Both the position numbers and the translations under genes were made by a program. A stretch of 64,000 nt of DNA. Origin: Pseudobdellovibrionaceae bacterium (GTDB taxonomy: Bacteria; Bdellovibrionota; Bdellovibrionia; Bdellovibrionales; Bdellovibrionaceae). The stretch's first letter is position 1. Each line of letters starts with the position of its first letter. The stretch is taken from assembly GCA_016785955.1 (NCBI GenBank), contig JAEUWH010000024.1:62001-126000 (forward strand), given 5' to 3'. Below the pieces are notes generated by a model, which was not told the DNA's origin, did not search any database, and worked only from the letters and a program-made list of their open reading frames with translations. Positions 17,960 through 27,821 of this stretch are shown piece by piece.

Positions 17960-18480
17960 TATTCGCTCTGGCGACTATTTTTGTATTGACTGGGTTTGAA
18001 GAAAAGTTTTTGGAGCAAAATCAAACCGGGTCACCAAAAATAAGGAAGAATGTAAAAACAACGGTTCAGTCCAGTCTTGATGACCATGTTACGGAAAACG
18101 ATGAAGAACCTATCAGCTTTGATGCTGGACCGGCATCAGAAGATAGAAAAACATTCGACGGCTGGTATAGAAATTTTGAAGAAACGCTGCGAAGCAAGGC
18201 TGATCTCAGAGAGCGTATCACATATCTTCACGAGGGATTGGCTAAAATTGAGAACGACCGTGATCGTTTACAGAACTTGAAGTTTAACGAAGAAATTGAA
18301 ATCGATTTTTTAATCAAACCGTTAAAACTGTTACCAAAAGTTAGTCAGTTTCGGGCAGAAAGTTGTGACGACTACAGAATGAAGATACTTTCTCATTTTG
18401 AGCCCACCGCCGAGGAAGAATCTAAAGATCCCTCTTTGAAAAAAGCATTAAACGTGTTTAAATTGATATGCACTCACTAG
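17929..18480 (+). CDS. Hypothetical membrane-anchored protein
   Basis: A 183-residue protein with an N-terminal hydrophobic segment (KILVFALATIFVLTGF), an acidic linker, and a charged helical region (about 75-130: FEETLRSKADLRERITYLHEG and on). Two Cys (SCDDYR and LICTH end) could form a disulfide. It overlaps the SLT-like gene by 31 bases and is probably translated from the same transcript. No family was recognised. Confidence 0.65.
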   Translation: MHDTKFFKILVFALATIFVLTGFEEKFLEQNQTGSPKIRKNVKTTVQSSLDDHVTENDEEPISFDAGPASEDRKTFDGWYRNFEETLRSKADLRERITYLHEGLAKIENDRDRLQNLKFNEEIEIDFLIKPLKLLPKVSQFRAESCDDYRMKILSHFEPTAEEESKDPSLKKALNVFKLICTH

Positions 18481-18488
18481 GACACATA

Positions 18489-18959
18489 ATGAATAAATTT
18501 TCTTATAAAACAACTGACGAGATCAATTTCACGAATGTCCTATTAGAAGGACCCATTAACGAGACATTCGCAGTTTTTGATTACAGACCCAATCGCGATA
18601 AAAGCGTTCGGTTTGATTTTCAGAAAGTAACCACGATAAATTCGATGGGAATTCGTTATTGGATTTCCTGGCTACATAGAAACCCAGGCACGGCATTTCA
18701 TTTCAGAAATTGTCCGGTTTGTATTGTCGACCAAATCAACAACGTAAGTGATTTCATGCCCTCTGGAACTACTGTGGAATCATTCTATGTCCCCTATTAC
18801 AGCGAACATACTGGCGAAGAAAAACACGATCTGTACATCTTGAAAAAAGATTACAATTTAGGCCAAGTTGCGAAGATAAAGGAAATGAACGATTCACAAG
18901 GTAACAAAATGGAAATCGACATCTATCCCCAAAAGTATTTCAAGTTCTTACTTAAATAA
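18489..18959 (+). CDS. STAS-like domain protein
   Basis: A 156-residue protein from ATG 18489 (AGGA 6 bases upstream; an in-frame ATG at 18468 is possible). VRFDFQKVTTINSMGIRYWI has the beta-strand, loop and helix order of a STAS domain, where the loop Ser of anti-sigma-factor antagonists is phosphorylated (here INSMG). A CPVC pair follows in RNCPVCIVDQI. The C-terminal 50 residues are unassigned. STAS proteins act in switching partner proteins; no kinase is adjacent, so the partner is unknown. The gene closes the plus-strand run from 12868. Confidence 0.65.
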   Translation: MNKFSYKTTDEINFTNVLLEGPINETFAVFDYRPNRDKSVRFDFQKVTTINSMGIRYWISWLHRNPGTAFHFRNCPVCIVDQINNVSDFMPSGTTVESFYVPYYSEHTGEEKHDLYILKKDYNLGQVAKIKEMNDSQGNKMEIDIYPQKYFKFLLK

Positions 18960-18984
18960 AAAGCCCGAGAATTTTTCATCGGGC
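18958..18984 (-). terminator. Terminator of the sucA-sucB-lpdA operon
   Basis: On the minus strand GCCCGA (18984-18979) pairs with TCGGGC (18968-18963) across 10 bases and is followed by TTTTT (18962-18958). It lies 37 bases past the lpdA stop. The convergent plus-strand gene ends inside the T run. Confidence 0.8.
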
Positions 18985-19021
18985 GGGCAATAACAAAAAT
19001 TTAGAAAAATAAAAGCGAGTC

Positions 19022-20431
19022 TTACATTTGCCGTTGACGTTTTTCTACCGCCAGCGCGGCTTCCCGAACAGTTTCGCTGAGTGTAGGGTGGGCGTGAAAA
19101 CTGCGTGCAAGGTCTTCACTGCTGCCACCAAATTCCATACAGACTACGATTTCATGGATTAATTCGGAAGCCCCAGGGCCGACGATGGCGGCGCCTAAAA
19201 TTTTATCAGTTTTTGCATCTGCGATGATCTTAACAAATCCATCGGTGTCACCCTTGGCGCGCGCACGACCGTTGGCCATGAACGGAAACTTGCCGACGTT
19301 GATGTTCATTCCATCTTTTTTGGCTTGCTCTTCGGAAACACCCACCGTGGCAATCTCGGGGTGGGTGTAGATAACTCCAGGGACGGTGTCATAATTCACG
19401 TGCCCCGCTTGACCCGCTAACATTTCAGCCAGGGCCACGCCCTCTTCTTCGGCTTTATGAGCCAGCATGGGACCGATAATAACATCTCCAATAGCGTACA
19501 CATGCGCAAGAGACGTTTGAAAATGTTTGTCCGTGACGATACGGCCTTGCGGATCTTTTTGAATTCCAGCGTCTTCACAACCCAAACCATTTGTGAAGGG
19601 ACGACGACCTGTTGAAACCAAGACAACGTCCGCACTGACTTTACCTTTTTTTCCATCGGCGAGAGCCTCGTATTCCAGTTCCACGCCTTGATCATTCTTC
19701 TGTGCGGCGAAAACCTTTGTCGACATCAAAAATTCGACGCCGTCTTTTTCCATTTTTTTCTTTAAAACCTGCATGCAATCAGGATCGGTGGTTCCACCCA
19801 GGCGATCTGAATACTCGATGACTAGAACTTTTGAACCCAGCCGATTCCATACGGATCCCAGCTCGAGGCCAATCACACCACCGCCCACGACGACTAAATT
19901 CGCAGGTACGGACTTCAGGGCCAATGCTCCGGTATTGGAAACAATTTTTTCTTCATCATACTTCAAGAACGGGAGTTCGGCCGGGATGCTGCCGGTGGCG
20001 ATAATAATACTGCGACTTGTAAGAGTTTTCTTAGCGCCATCATCGGCGGTGACTTCGATTTGATGTGATTTCAAAATTTTTCCAAAACCTTTAATCGGCG
20101 TGATTTTATTTTTTTTGAATAAAAAAGCGATTCCTTCTGTGTTTTGTTTCACGACTTTGTCTTTACGAGACATCATCTGATCCAAATTCAAATTCACGGT
20201 AGGAACTTCGACACCATGAACTTTAAATTCTTTCTTTGCGGCGACGAAGTGTTCGGAAGATTCAAGTAAAGCTTTGGATGGAATGCATCCCACGTTCAAA
20301 CACGTGCCGCCATAGGTGGGATCTTTTTCAATGATGGCTGTCTTTAGGCCTAATTGCGCGCAACGAATTGCGCCGACGTAACCACCGGGTCCACTGCCAA
20401 TCACTACTACATCAAAATCAAATTCAGCCAT
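19022..20431 (-). CDS. lpdA: Dihydrolipoyl dehydrogenase (E3)
   Basis: A 469-residue FAD disulfide reductase that reoxidises dihydrolipoamide on E2 and makes NADH. Visible are the FAD Rossmann motif VVVIGSGPGGYVGA, the redox pair in GGTCLNVGCIPSKALL, the NAD motif VVVGGGVIGLELGS, the second FAD contact YAIGDV, and the catalytic HAHPTLSE near the C-terminus. ATG 20431 is chosen because GAGGA sits just upstream; an in-frame TTG at 20443 is less likely. It is last in the 2-oxoglutarate dehydrogenase operon and may also serve pyruvate dehydrogenase or glycine cleavage enzymes. Confidence 0.97.
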   Translation of the reverse strand: MAEFDFDVVVIGSGPGGYVGAIRCAQLGLKTAIIEKDPTYGGTCLNVGCIPSKALLESSEHFVAAKKEFKVHGVEVPTVNLNLDQMMSRKDKVVKQNTEGIAFLFKKNKITPIKGFGKILKSHQIEVTADDGAKKTLTSRSIIIATGSIPAELPFLKYDEEKIVSNTGALALKSVPANLVVVGGGVIGLELGSVWNRLGSKVLVIEYSDRLGGTTDPDCMQVLKKKMEKDGVEFLMSTKVFAAQKNDQGVELEYEALADGKKGKVSADVVLVSTGRRPFTNGLGCEDAGIQKDPQGRIVTDKHFQTSLAHVYAIGDVIIGPMLAHKAEEEGVALAEMLAGQAGHVNYDTVPGVIYTHPEIATVGVSEEQAKKDGMNINVGKFPFMANGRARAKGDTDGFVKIIADAKTDKILGAAIVGPGASELIHEIVVCMEFGGSSEDLARSFHAHPTLSETVREAALAVEKRQRQM

Positions 20432-20451
20432 ATTTCCTCGCAATCTAATCT

Positions 20452-21723
20452 TTATACGCCAACTAATAAACGTTCAGGGTCTTCAACGCCTTCTTTAATT
20501 TTCACCAAAAAGCCGACACTGTCTTTGCCATCAATAATCCGATGGTCATAGGACAGCGCTACGTACATCATAGGACGAGCTACGATTTGGCCATTCACGA
20601 CGACCGCGCGATCTTCCACTTTATGCATACCCAAAATAGCACTTTGGGGCGGATTCAAGATCGGAGTGCTCATCAGCGAGCCAAATACGCCGCCATTAGT
20701 AATCGAGAATGTGCCACCATTAAGATCGTCCACGCTGATTTTTCCATCCCGCGCTTTCAATGCGTAATTACGAATGGCATTTTCGATTTCAAACAGACTC
20801 ATTTGATCCGCGTCCTTAATGACGGGAACCATTAATCCTCGCTCGGTGCTGACTGCGATGCCGATATTGTAATAATTGTGGTACTCGATGTCCGTTCCGT
20901 TGATATAGGCATTTACATTAGGGAAAGCCTTCAGCGCTTCGATAACAGCCTTCGTGAAAAAGCCCATCATGCCCAGGTTGATTCCGTATTTTTCTTTAAA
21001 TTTATCTTTATACTTGGCGCGAATATCATTCAGTTTCGTCATGTCGACTTCGTTGAACGTGGTCAACAGTGCCGTTGTGTTTTTAGCTTCGACTAAACGC
21101 TCTGCAATTTTTTTGCGAATCGTCGTCATGGGAACTAGTTTTTTCTCGCCTTGCTTAGACGAGCGGCAGCCTTCTGGAAACATCGGTGTCGGAGCCGGGG
21201 CCGTTGGCTTGCTGTTTGTGGTCTCGGCTGTTTTTTGCACGGGGACATTGCCCCCGCCCGCTCCCAGATTCATAAGTACATCGCCTTTGGTAAGACGACC
21301 GTCTTTGCCAGTTCCCGCAATTTGAGATGTGTTGATATTATTTTCAGTTACCAATTTTTGCACGGCCGGAGACAATGGCTTGTCGGCTGCTGTCGCACTT
21401 TTTTGCGCCGCGAGCTGTGCAGAAACAGGAGAAGAATCTGTTTTTGTCGAGGTCGGAGCTGACGCGGGCGTCGCCGCTGTCGCTTTCGCATCCGTATCTA
21501 AAACACCCACCGTCGCTCCAATTTTAACTACTTGGCCCGCGTCGGCTTGGATTGATAAAACGCCATCGTTTTCGGCCACCACTTCCACGCTGGCTTTATC
21601 CGTTTCTAAAAGAAGGATGACTTCGTTACGTTTTACAAATTCGCCATTTTTTTTGTTCCAGCTGCCGATGGTGGCTTCGGTAATTGATTCACCTACGGCG
21701 GGAACTTTGACATCGATTTTCAT
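20452..21723 (-). CDS. sucB: Dihydrolipoyllysine-residue succinyltransferase (E2 of OGDH)
   Basis: A 423-residue E2 with one N-terminal lipoyl domain (residues 1-75; lipoylated Lys in [11 protein letters not shown]), an Ala/Pro/Thr-rich linker, a peripheral-subunit-binding domain (about 120-155: [25 protein letters not shown]), and a catalytic domain ending with the active-site motif [12 protein letters not shown]. The succinyl-specific context is given by sucA upstream. It is 23 bases downstream of sucA and 20 bases upstream of lpdA. Confidence 0.96.
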   Translation of the reverse strand: MKIDVKVPAVGESITEATIGSWNKKNGEFVKRNEVILLLETDKASVEVVAENDGVLSIQADAGQVVKIGATVGVLDTDAKATAATPASAPTSTKTDSSPVSAQLAAQKSATAADKPLSPAVQKLVTENNINTSQIAGTGKDGRLTKGDVLMNLGAGGGNVPVQKTAETTNSKPTAPAPTPMFPEGCRSSKQGEKKLVPMTTIRKKIAERLVEAKNTTALLTTFNEVDMTKLNDIRAKYKDKFKEKYGINLGMMGFFTKAVIEALKAFPNVNAYINGTDIEYHNYYNIGIAVSTERGLMVPVIKDADQMSLFEIENAIRNYALKARDGKISVDDLNGGTFSITNGGVFGSLMSTPILNPPQSAILGMHKVEDRAVVVNGQIVARPMMYVALSYDHRIIDGKDSVGFLVKIKEGVEDPERLLVGV

Positions 21724-21746
21724 GGTGGTTTCTCCTTCTTCTTCCT

Positions 21747-24494
21747 TTAATACTTCATTGCTGATTGAATAATTTCGTTTTGCTCTACTTTATGGCGGTA
21801 TACAGAACCCGTCGCTGGACTTGATCGTTCGGGGCGACCTACGTATTCCAAAGATAATTTTAATTTTTCTTTAGCGATCATGTCTTGGAATTTAAAGAAA
21901 ATATGTTGGAAAGCACCCATATTTTTAGGTTCCTCTTGAGCCCAAACTAGATTTTTCAAATTCGGGAAGGACTTTAAAGCGTCCACGATTTGTTTTTCAG
22001 CGAACGGATACAGTTGTTCTAGTCGGATTAAAACAATATTGTCTTTGTTTTGTTTTTCTTTTTCTTCCAACAATTCGTAATACAATTTTCCAGATACGAA
22101 AACAGCGGTATTGACTTTCTTTGCATCGGCTTTGTCGACAATGACCTCTTGGAATGAACCTTTTGCTAGATCGTCTAAACTGGATACTGCTTTTGGATGC
22201 CGAAGCAATGATTTCGGCGACATCACGATCAATGGCTTTCTGAAATCCCGTTTAATTTGGCGTCTCATGGCATGGAAAATTTGTGCGGGCGTGGTTAAAT
22301 TGACCACTTGCATGTTTCCTTGTGCGCACAATTGTAAATACCGCTCTAGGCGAGCACTCGAATGCTCGGGGCCTTGTCCTTCATAGCCGTGCGGCAACAA
22401 CAGAACTAAACCGGTCATCTGCATCCATTTTGATTCGCCTGATGACAGAAATTGATCGATGATGATTTGAGCGCCATTTGAAAAATCGCCAAATTGCGCT
22501 TCCCAAATAGTCAAGAACGTCGGGTCGCACGCTGCGTTCCCATATTCGAAACCAAGTACAGCGTATTCAGATAAGATAGAATCATAGACACAGAATTCAA
22601 CCTTATCACCATTGACTTGGTCTAGTGCCGAATACGGCTCACCATTTTTGAAATCGTAAAGTCCAGCATGACGGTGTGTGAACGTGCCACGAACGCAATC
22701 TTGACCGGTTAAACGAACCGACGTGCCTTCTGTCAAAAGCGCACCGTAAGACAGCAGCTCGGCCATTCCCCAATCTAACGGCTGTTTGCCTTCGGCCATG
22801 GCTTTGCGGGTTTCCAATAAACCTTTTACTAATTTAGGATGCGGCGTGAATCCCGAGGGGACTTCCGCAAGTCGTTTACCGATTTCTTTTAAGGTGGCGA
22901 CATCGATTTGCGTGTTAACAGTTTTGTCTAAATCCGCACGTGTACCTTTGCGAAAGCCTTTCCAAAAACCATCGAATTTATACGGCTTTGCTTTAGGAGG
23001 ATTTTTTTTGGTGTCGTCGTATATTTTTTGCAGGTTATCCATCTTTTCTTGATAGAAACTTTCCATATATTTTGGATCCACAGAATTTTCACGAGCCAAT
23101 TGCTTCGCGTAAATATCTTTCAGGGTCGGATGAGCTTTGATGATTTCGTACATCAGTGGTTGCGTGTAAGCTGGTTCATCGCCCTCGTTATGACCAAATC
23201 GACGATAACAAATCATATTGATGACGATATCGCGTCCCCATTCCTGACGGAATTTGATGGCAATTTCTAGCGCCCGAACACAGGCTTCCGCATCGTCCCC
23301 ATTCACGTGAATAACGGGTGTGGCTAATACTTTCGCCACATCCGACGAATAGTGGGACGAACGATGATTTTCTGGGTTTGTGGTAAAGCCAACTTGATTG
23401 TCGATTACGATATGAAGAGTTCCCCCGACCGTATAGCCTTTGACTTGGGACATTTGAAATGTTTCTAAAACCACGCCTTGGCCCGCAAAGGCCGCATCGC
23501 CGTGGATAAGAACGGGGATAACTTTCTTACGTTCTTTAGTGTCCAAGCGACGGCGTTGAGCCGCACGAGCCATTCCCAGTACCACAGGATTGACCGCTTC
23601 CAGATGAGACGGGTTGTACGCCAATGTCACCTGGCATGTTTTGCCTTCGGCTGTCTCTTTGTGGGCGACATAACCCAAATGGTATTTTACATCACCATCG
23701 AAATCATCGATCGGTTCTGCCAGCTCGGTAGGACCATTAAAATCGGCAAAGATATATTCCAAGCCCTTGCCCATAAAATTTGCCAAAACGTTGACGCGGC
23801 CTCGATGAGCCATGCCAATCACGATTTCATCGAATTTATATTGAGGACTTTTCTTAACCAAAGTTTCTAGCATCGGCAAAAGCGCGTCCCCACCTTCGAC
23901 AGAGAATCTTTTTGTGCCGACATAGCGTGTGTGAATAAATTTTTCTAACGCTTCCGTGCGAGCTAAAGAATTAAAAACCTCTTTCTTCTCGGCAGCCGTT
24001 AATTTGAACTTTGGATTTTCAAATTCAAATTCGCGAATGAACCAATTGCGAACCTCTGGTAAGGCCTCAGCGCATTGAACAGACAATTTGCCACAATAAA
24101 CTTGGCGCAACGTCGCCATGATTTCCTTTAGCGAAGAATTGGGCTTACCAATCAAAGAGCCAATTTGAAAAACGGTATTTAAATCTTTTTCACTTAGATT
24201 AAACTTCTTTAAGGCCAGTTGCTCACTGGACGGAGGTGTATTGGACAATGGATCTAGTGAGGCTTCGAAGTGCCCGTAATTGCGATACGCTTGAATCAGA
24301 TGGTACACATCGAGTTCTTTTTCGGAAAGACCCAGCGATCCTGATTGACCGAATTCTAAACCTTCAAAAAATCGTTTCCATTCTATTGTGACAGCGTCTG
24401 GATTTTGTCGATACTCGGTGTACAGAGAATCGATGTAATCTGCATTTGCATGATTGACGGGACTAGAAAAACCGTTGCGTTGATTTGAGCTCAT
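21747..24494 (-). CDS. sucA: 2-oxoglutarate dehydrogenase E1 component
   Basis: A 915-residue thiamine-diphosphate enzyme that decarboxylates 2-oxoglutarate in the TCA cycle. Motifs include [49 protein letters not shown], the ThDP/Mg region [13 protein letters not shown] with [10 protein letters not shown], and in the C-terminal half [19 protein letters not shown] and [22 protein letters not shown] 24494 (MSSNQRN) has AAAGGA about 11 bases upstream; an in-frame ATG at 24557 would add 21 residues with no good site. It leads a sucA-sucB-lpdA operon; sucCD is not in this window. Confidence 0.97.
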   Translation of the reverse strand: MSSNQRNGFSSPVNHANADYIDSLYTEYRQNPDAVTIEWKRFFEGLEFGQSGSLGLSEKELDVYHLIQAYRNYGHFEASLDPLSNTPPSSEQLALKKFNLSEKDLNTVFQIGSLIGKPNSSLKEIMATLRQVYCGKLSVQCAEALPEVRNWFIREFEFENPKFKLTAAEKKEVFNSLARTEALEKFIHTRYVGTKRFSVEGGDALLPMLETLVKKSPQYKFDEIVIGMAHRGRVNVLANFMGKGLEYIFADFNGPTELAEPIDDFDGDVKYHLGYVAHKETAEGKTCQVTLAYNPSHLEAVNPVVLGMARAAQRRRLDTKERKKVIPVLIHGDAAFAGQGVVLETFQMSQVKGYTVGGTLHIVIDNQVGFTTNPENHRSSHYSSDVAKVLATPVIHVNGDDAEACVRALEIAIKFRQEWGRDIVINMICYRRFGHNEGDEPAYTQPLMYEIIKAHPTLKDIYAKQLARENSVDPKYMESFYQEKMDNLQKIYDDTKKNPPKAKPYKFDGFWKGFRKGTRADLDKTVNTQIDVATLKEIGKRLAEVPSGFTPHPKLVKGLLETRKAMAEGKQPLDWGMAELLSYGALLTEGTSVRLTGQDCVRGTFTHRHAGLYDFKNGEPYSALDQVNGDKVEFCVYDSILSEYAVLGFEYGNAACDPTFLTIWEAQFGDFSNGAQIIIDQFLSSGESKWMQMTGLVLLLPHGYEGQGPEHSSARLERYLQLCAQGNMQVVNLTTPAQIFHAMRRQIKRDFRKPLIVMSPKSLLRHPKAVSSLDDLAKGSFQEVIVDKADAKKVNTAVFVSGKLYYELLEEKEKQNKDNIVLIRLEQLYPFAEKQIVDALKSFPNLKNLVWAQEEPKNMGAFQHIFFKFQDMIAKEKLKLSLEYVGRPERSSPATGSVYRHKVEQNEIIQSAMKY

Positions 24495-24802
24495 TTCGGT
24501 GGTTCCTTTCAAGAAAAAGCGACGGGGTATTGTCTCGCAAAATTGGGCCGAGTTCAATATGAGTCGCTATTTAATGCGATATTTAACAAATGTCATGATA
24601 GCTCGGTTTGTAGATCCTTTGTACTAGTCAGGTGTCTAAAACTGTAACTGGATTAAATAAAATCGTTTTCCTTTTTCCGAATTGGAGTTAGATGTGTACT
24701 TTAGTTCGTAAGGACAAGTGTCTAGGGTACGACCCGGTGTTGTTAATAGCGCACTTTATTTAGCACATTTTTTAAATAGCACGCTTTTATTGAGGAGACT
24801 CT
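24495..24802. promoter_or_regulatory. Divergent promoter region of sucA and gpmA
   Basis: 308 bases without a gene should hold the promoters for the OGDH operon (-) and gpmA (+). I could not assign -35/-10 boxes with confidence. Just before the gpmA ribosome site are three AGC(G)CA-type units followed by T-rich stretches, at 24748, 24762 and 24778, spaced 14 and 16 bases apart. Confidence 0.45.
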
Positions 24803-25549
24803 ATGTATCAGTTGGTTATCGTAAGGCATGGTGAAAGTGTCTGGAATCAAGAAAATCGCTTTACCGGTTGGTATGATGTCGGTTTGGCCGAAAAGGGAGT
24901 GGCCGAGGCCAAAGCCGCTGGTGTTACCCTGAGGAATGAAAAATTGGGTTTTGATGTGGCCTACACGTCGATGTTGAAACGAGCCATAAAGACTTTGGAC
25001 TATATTTTAGAAGAAATGGATATCGTTTGGATTCCTGTCCATAAAGATTGGCGCTTAAATGAGCGGCACTATGGAAACCTTCAGGGACTTAACAAAATTG
25101 AAACGGTTGAAAAACACGGCGAAGAGCAAGTCAAGGTCTGGCGTCGTAGTTATGATACCCCTCCGCCAGATATGGATCCCGATGACGCAAGACATCCTAA
25201 GAATGATCCTCGTTACAAGCATGTACCGTTAAGAGATCTGCCCAATGCCGAGTCATTGAAAGACACGCTTCATCGATTTACACCTCTTTGGAAGGATAAA
25301 ATCATTTCAGATCTTAAGCTTGAGCGTCGAGTATTGATTGTCGCGCACGGAAATTCTTTGCGTGCATTGATGATGCTTTTAGAAGAAATTTCCCCTGAAG
25401 AAATCATGCAGATTAATATTCCTACGGGTATTCCATTATTGTATCATCTGGATAGTTCATTCAAAGTGACTACCAAAAAGTATCTTGGTGATCCTGCTGA
25501 AATTGAAAAGGCTATTCAGTCGGTTGCTAATCAGAGTAAGAAGAAATAA
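24803..25549 (+). CDS. gpmA: 2,3-bisphosphoglycerate-dependent phosphoglycerate mutase
   Basis: A 248-residue cofactor-dependent mutase that interconverts 3- and 2-phosphoglycerate in glycolysis. The phospho-histidine motif is VRHGESVWNQENRFTGW near the N-terminus; the second catalytic histidine is in IVAHGNSLRALMMLL; NERHYGNLQGLNK is also typical. Length matches the family. ATG 24803 has GAGGAG at ideal spacing. It is divergent from sucA and is followed by a HAMP-like protein gene. Confidence 0.96.
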   Translation: MYQLVIVRHGESVWNQENRFTGWYDVGLAEKGVAEAKAAGVTLRNEKLGFDVAYTSMLKRAIKTLDYILEEMDIVWIPVHKDWRLNERHYGNLQGLNKIETVEKHGEEQVKVWRRSYDTPPPDMDPDDARHPKNDPRYKHVPLRDLPNAESLKDTLHRFTPLWKDKIISDLKLERRVLIVAHGNSLRALMMLLEEISPEEIMQINIPTGIPLLYHLDSSFKVTTKKYLGDPAEIEKAIQSVANQSKKK

Positions 25550-25593
25550 CAGTGGATAGTTTGACTTTTTCTGAAATAAAAAAACATAATCAA

Positions 25594-25621
25594 TCGATCC
25601 ATTCGAATTCGAATTGATCGA
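25594..25621. promoter_or_regulatory. 28-bp near-perfect palindrome before the HAMP-like gene
   Basis: TCGATCCATTCGAATTCGAA plus TTGATCGA pairs with itself in 13 of 14 positions, centred on GAATTC. It ends where the GAGGGG ribosome site of the next gene begins. A dimeric repressor site or an mRNA hairpin is possible. There is no T run, so it is not a usual terminator. Confidence 0.55.
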
Positions 25622-25630
25622 GGGGATTTT

Positions 25631-26062
25631 GTGTCGGCAAAAAGTAGAAAAACGTTAGGGTTTATATCTCATCCAAAAATTCAATTTAAATATGCTTTTT
25701 TAAATTCGTTGTTTGTTTCGGGTGTCATTTTACTTTCTAATTTGATGGTCGTATATCGATTGCGTAGTTACGCCGATAATCAAAGCGATATCGAAATGGA
25801 TACGGCGCTTCTGTATAACATTACGGATTTTACCATGCAGATGGGATTTCTGACGTTTTTAGTATCTTTTTTTATCACGTTTTTTTCGACGATCGTCATC
25901 ACGCATCGATTTGTCGGGCCATTTATCGCGATCAATCGTTATGTCGATAATTTGATACAATCAAAGTATGACGAAAAAATTAATTTACGAACGTCAGACG
26001 AAATGCATGAAATCGCTGGGAAATTAAACACCCTGGGCGATCGTTTAAGTGCCTCTAAGTAA
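25631..26062 (+). CDS. Two-helix membrane protein with HAMP-like tail
   Basis: A 143-residue protein starting at GTG 25631 with GAGGGG upstream. Transmembrane helices lie at about 23-45 and 72-95. After the second helix, RFVGPFIAINRYVDNLIQSKY and DEMHEIAGKLNTLGDRL have the proline-bearing first helix and the DE/E-start second helix of a HAMP linker (pieces shown). There is no output domain: no kinase, cyclase or chemoreceptor region. It may act through a separate partner or be a stand-alone HAMP protein. Confidence 0.75.
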   Translation: MSAKSRKTLGFISHPKIQFKYAFLNSLFVSGVILLSNLMVVYRLRSYADNQSDIEMDTALLYNITDFTMQMGFLTFLVSFFITFFSTIVITHRFVGPFIAINRYVDNLIQSKYDEKINLRTSDEMHEIAGKLNTLGDRLSASK

Positions 26063-26070
26063 AAAAGAGA

Positions 26071-26246
26071 TTATTTAGGAGACGAACTCGTTTTAGAATC
26101 TGCGCGAAGTACGCGTTCTCCAGTTCCGGCCATTGAGTTCTGCGTACACTTTGTGCGCGTGCTCTCGGGTATGTTTAGATCTTTTCGTGTGATATTTGAA
26201 CCATCTTGTGGTCCATAGCCTTTGTGAAAAATAAGCCCGGCGCCTT
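26071..26246 (-). pseudogene. 3' fragment of a secreted-protein gene split by IS66
   Basis: In the frame of the gene whose 5' part ends at 28633, this piece reads GLIFHKGYGPQDG, then a basic and Ser/Thr-rich tail ending DSKTSSSPK and a stop at 26071. Removing the IS and one copy of the target duplication joins IAKGA directly to GLIFHKG, giving a 254-residue protein from ATG 29229. The open frame now continues into the IS left end, but no start signal belongs to it. Confidence 0.85.
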
Positions 26247-26269
26247 GTAACCCGCATTTTAAACAGGTT
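26239..26269. repeat. IS66 left end: target duplication and inverted repeat
   Basis: GGCGCCTT at 26239-26246 is the 8-bp target duplication. The element begins at 26247 with GTAACCCGCATTTTAAACAG, which matches the reverse complement of the right end with few mismatches. IS66 elements typically start GTAA and duplicate 8 bp. Confidence 0.95.
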
Positions 26270-27821
26270 ATTGACGAATTGATTTTGCAAACTCTAGTGG
26301 TGTAAGAGCTAATTTTCTCTCTGCACAAAGTCTGATTGTTTGAAGTAAATATTGTCTTGGGTCTATTTCCACTTTTTTACAAGATTCAATGATTGTGTAA
26401 ATAATTGCCGCCACATCAGCACCATCAATAGATCTTGAACCATAAAAATTCTTTCGCCCCATCACAGCTTGCCTGATGGTTCGCTCGGCTTCGTTGTTAG
26501 TCAGTGGAACTTCTGGAATTTCTAAGAACAGTGTCAATTCTTTCCAGTTTTTTGTCGTGTACTCAATCGCAGTTTTAAACTTTGACTCCACTCTGGCGTC
26601 TGGATACTTTTCCATCAACCACTTCTGCATCAACTTGATAATAGGCTTTGATTTTTGCTCTCTTAAATTTCTTAACTCTTCAAAGTCCCTGGCTTGATGC
26701 TCGACTGCAAAAAGCTGTTTATATAAACTCAAGTACTCTTCAACTTCCGGATAATTTTCTTTGATTTCAAAAAAGTATCTTCTGGCATGGGCATGGCACA
26801 TCGCAAGTTTGTTCTGATTCAAATTCTTTTTATGGTCATCTTTAAACTGATAGTACCCAGAATATCCATCTGTCATCACAACACCACTGAAATCTGCAAG
26901 TGTTTCTTTAACTACTTTTCCACTTCTGGTAGGCTCGAACCTGTAATAGGAACCAAGATTATTTGCAATAATCCACATATAACCATCAGAGTCTTTGCTA
27001 TTATTAATAGGCCACGGGGTTTCATCAGAGTGAATCAGTAAATTATTTAGAATCTCATGCTTAATTTTTTCCACAATGGGTTCTAAATGAATTGAAACAA
27101 CTTTTGCCAAATTATAAAGAACCTGTGGCTTCATGTTCAAAAGACCCAATGAGTCCATCATTCTGCACTGTCTCTCGAGTGGTAAATGATTTAAATATTT
27201 ATCAACTACGGTACTGACTGCAAAATCGATCGAATAACTAGATCCAGGTATTAACTTCACTGGGCCTTCAGCAGACACAAAAACATGATCTTTGTCAGTG
27301 CTATTAAACTCAGGTTTTAGTTTGTACTTTTGTCTTTTGTGGACCAGCTTTTTATAAGATCTTTCAATGATTTCAATTTCTGTGCTCTGATCAAAAAGTC
27401 CTTCTATTTTTTCCCACTGACCTGCGTTTGGGTTCTCTATTCCAAAATCCTTTGAAGCCTGTACTAACTCATCAGAGCTTGCCTCAAAGACAATAATTTC
27501 TTCAGGTAGTTTTCTAACGGATTTCTCTTTCACAGGTGGAATGATGTTTTGCGAGTGCAACAACACTTCATCATCTGGTTTTCGTGACCTGTCGCGGTCT
27601 TGACTTTTCTCAGAAGACTTTCCGAAAAACTTCTTTCTTAAGACAACAAGACTTTCTTCCATTGAAAATGTCTTCTGATCAGAGATTTGCTTTTGTGATT
27701 CAATTTCCTTAACTCTATTCTGCAAACGCGTGATCTCTGCACTCATAAGAAGTGCCAGCTCTTTTAAAATTCTGGGATCATTTTCGTTTTCAAGGGCTCG
27801 CATGAAGTGATTTTTGATCAA
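26268..27821 (-). CDS. tnpC: IS66 family transposase TnpC
   Basis: A 517-residue DDE transposase. It has an N-terminal coiled coil (LQNRVKEIESQKQ), a linker, LPLERQCRMMDSLGLL typical of IS66, and catalytic positions in HSDETPWPI (first D), VMTDGYSGYY (second D) and NNEAERTIRQAVMGRKNF (E). The start may be 27821 or ATG 27803; it overlaps tnpB by up to 32 bases, as is usual for coupled translation in IS66. The protein ends 22 bases inside the left inverted repeat. Confidence 0.96.
   Translation of the reverse strand: MIKNHFMRALENENDPRILKELALLMSAEITRLQNRVKEIESQKQISDQKTFSMEESLVVLRKKFFGKSSEKSQDRDRSRKPDDEVLLHSQNIIPPVKEKSVRKLPEEIIVFEASSDELVQASKDFGIENPNAGQWEKIEGLFDQSTEIEIIERSYKKLVHKRQKYKLKPEFNSTDKDHVFVSAEGPVKLIPGSSYSIDFAVSTVVDKYLNHLPLERQCRMMDSLGLLNMKPQVLYNLAKVVSIHLEPIVEKIKHEILNNLLIHSDETPWPINNSKDSDGYMWIIANNLGSYYRFEPTRSGKVVKETLADFSGVVMTDGYSGYYQFKDDHKKNLNQNKLAMCHAHARRYFFEIKENYPEVEEYLSLYKQLFAVEHQARDFEELRNLREQKSKPIIKLMQKWLMEKYPDARVESKFKTAIEYTTKNWKELTLFLEIPEVPLTNNEAERTIRQAVMGRKNFYGSRSIDGADVAAIIYTIIESCKKVEIDPRQYLLQTIRLCAERKLALTPLEFAKSIRQ

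Noticed and set aside
21329-21772. Long plus-strand open frame opposite sucB
   Set aside because: It lies fully on the antisense of the lipoyl and linker coding region and has a composition explained by Ala/Pro codons of sucB.
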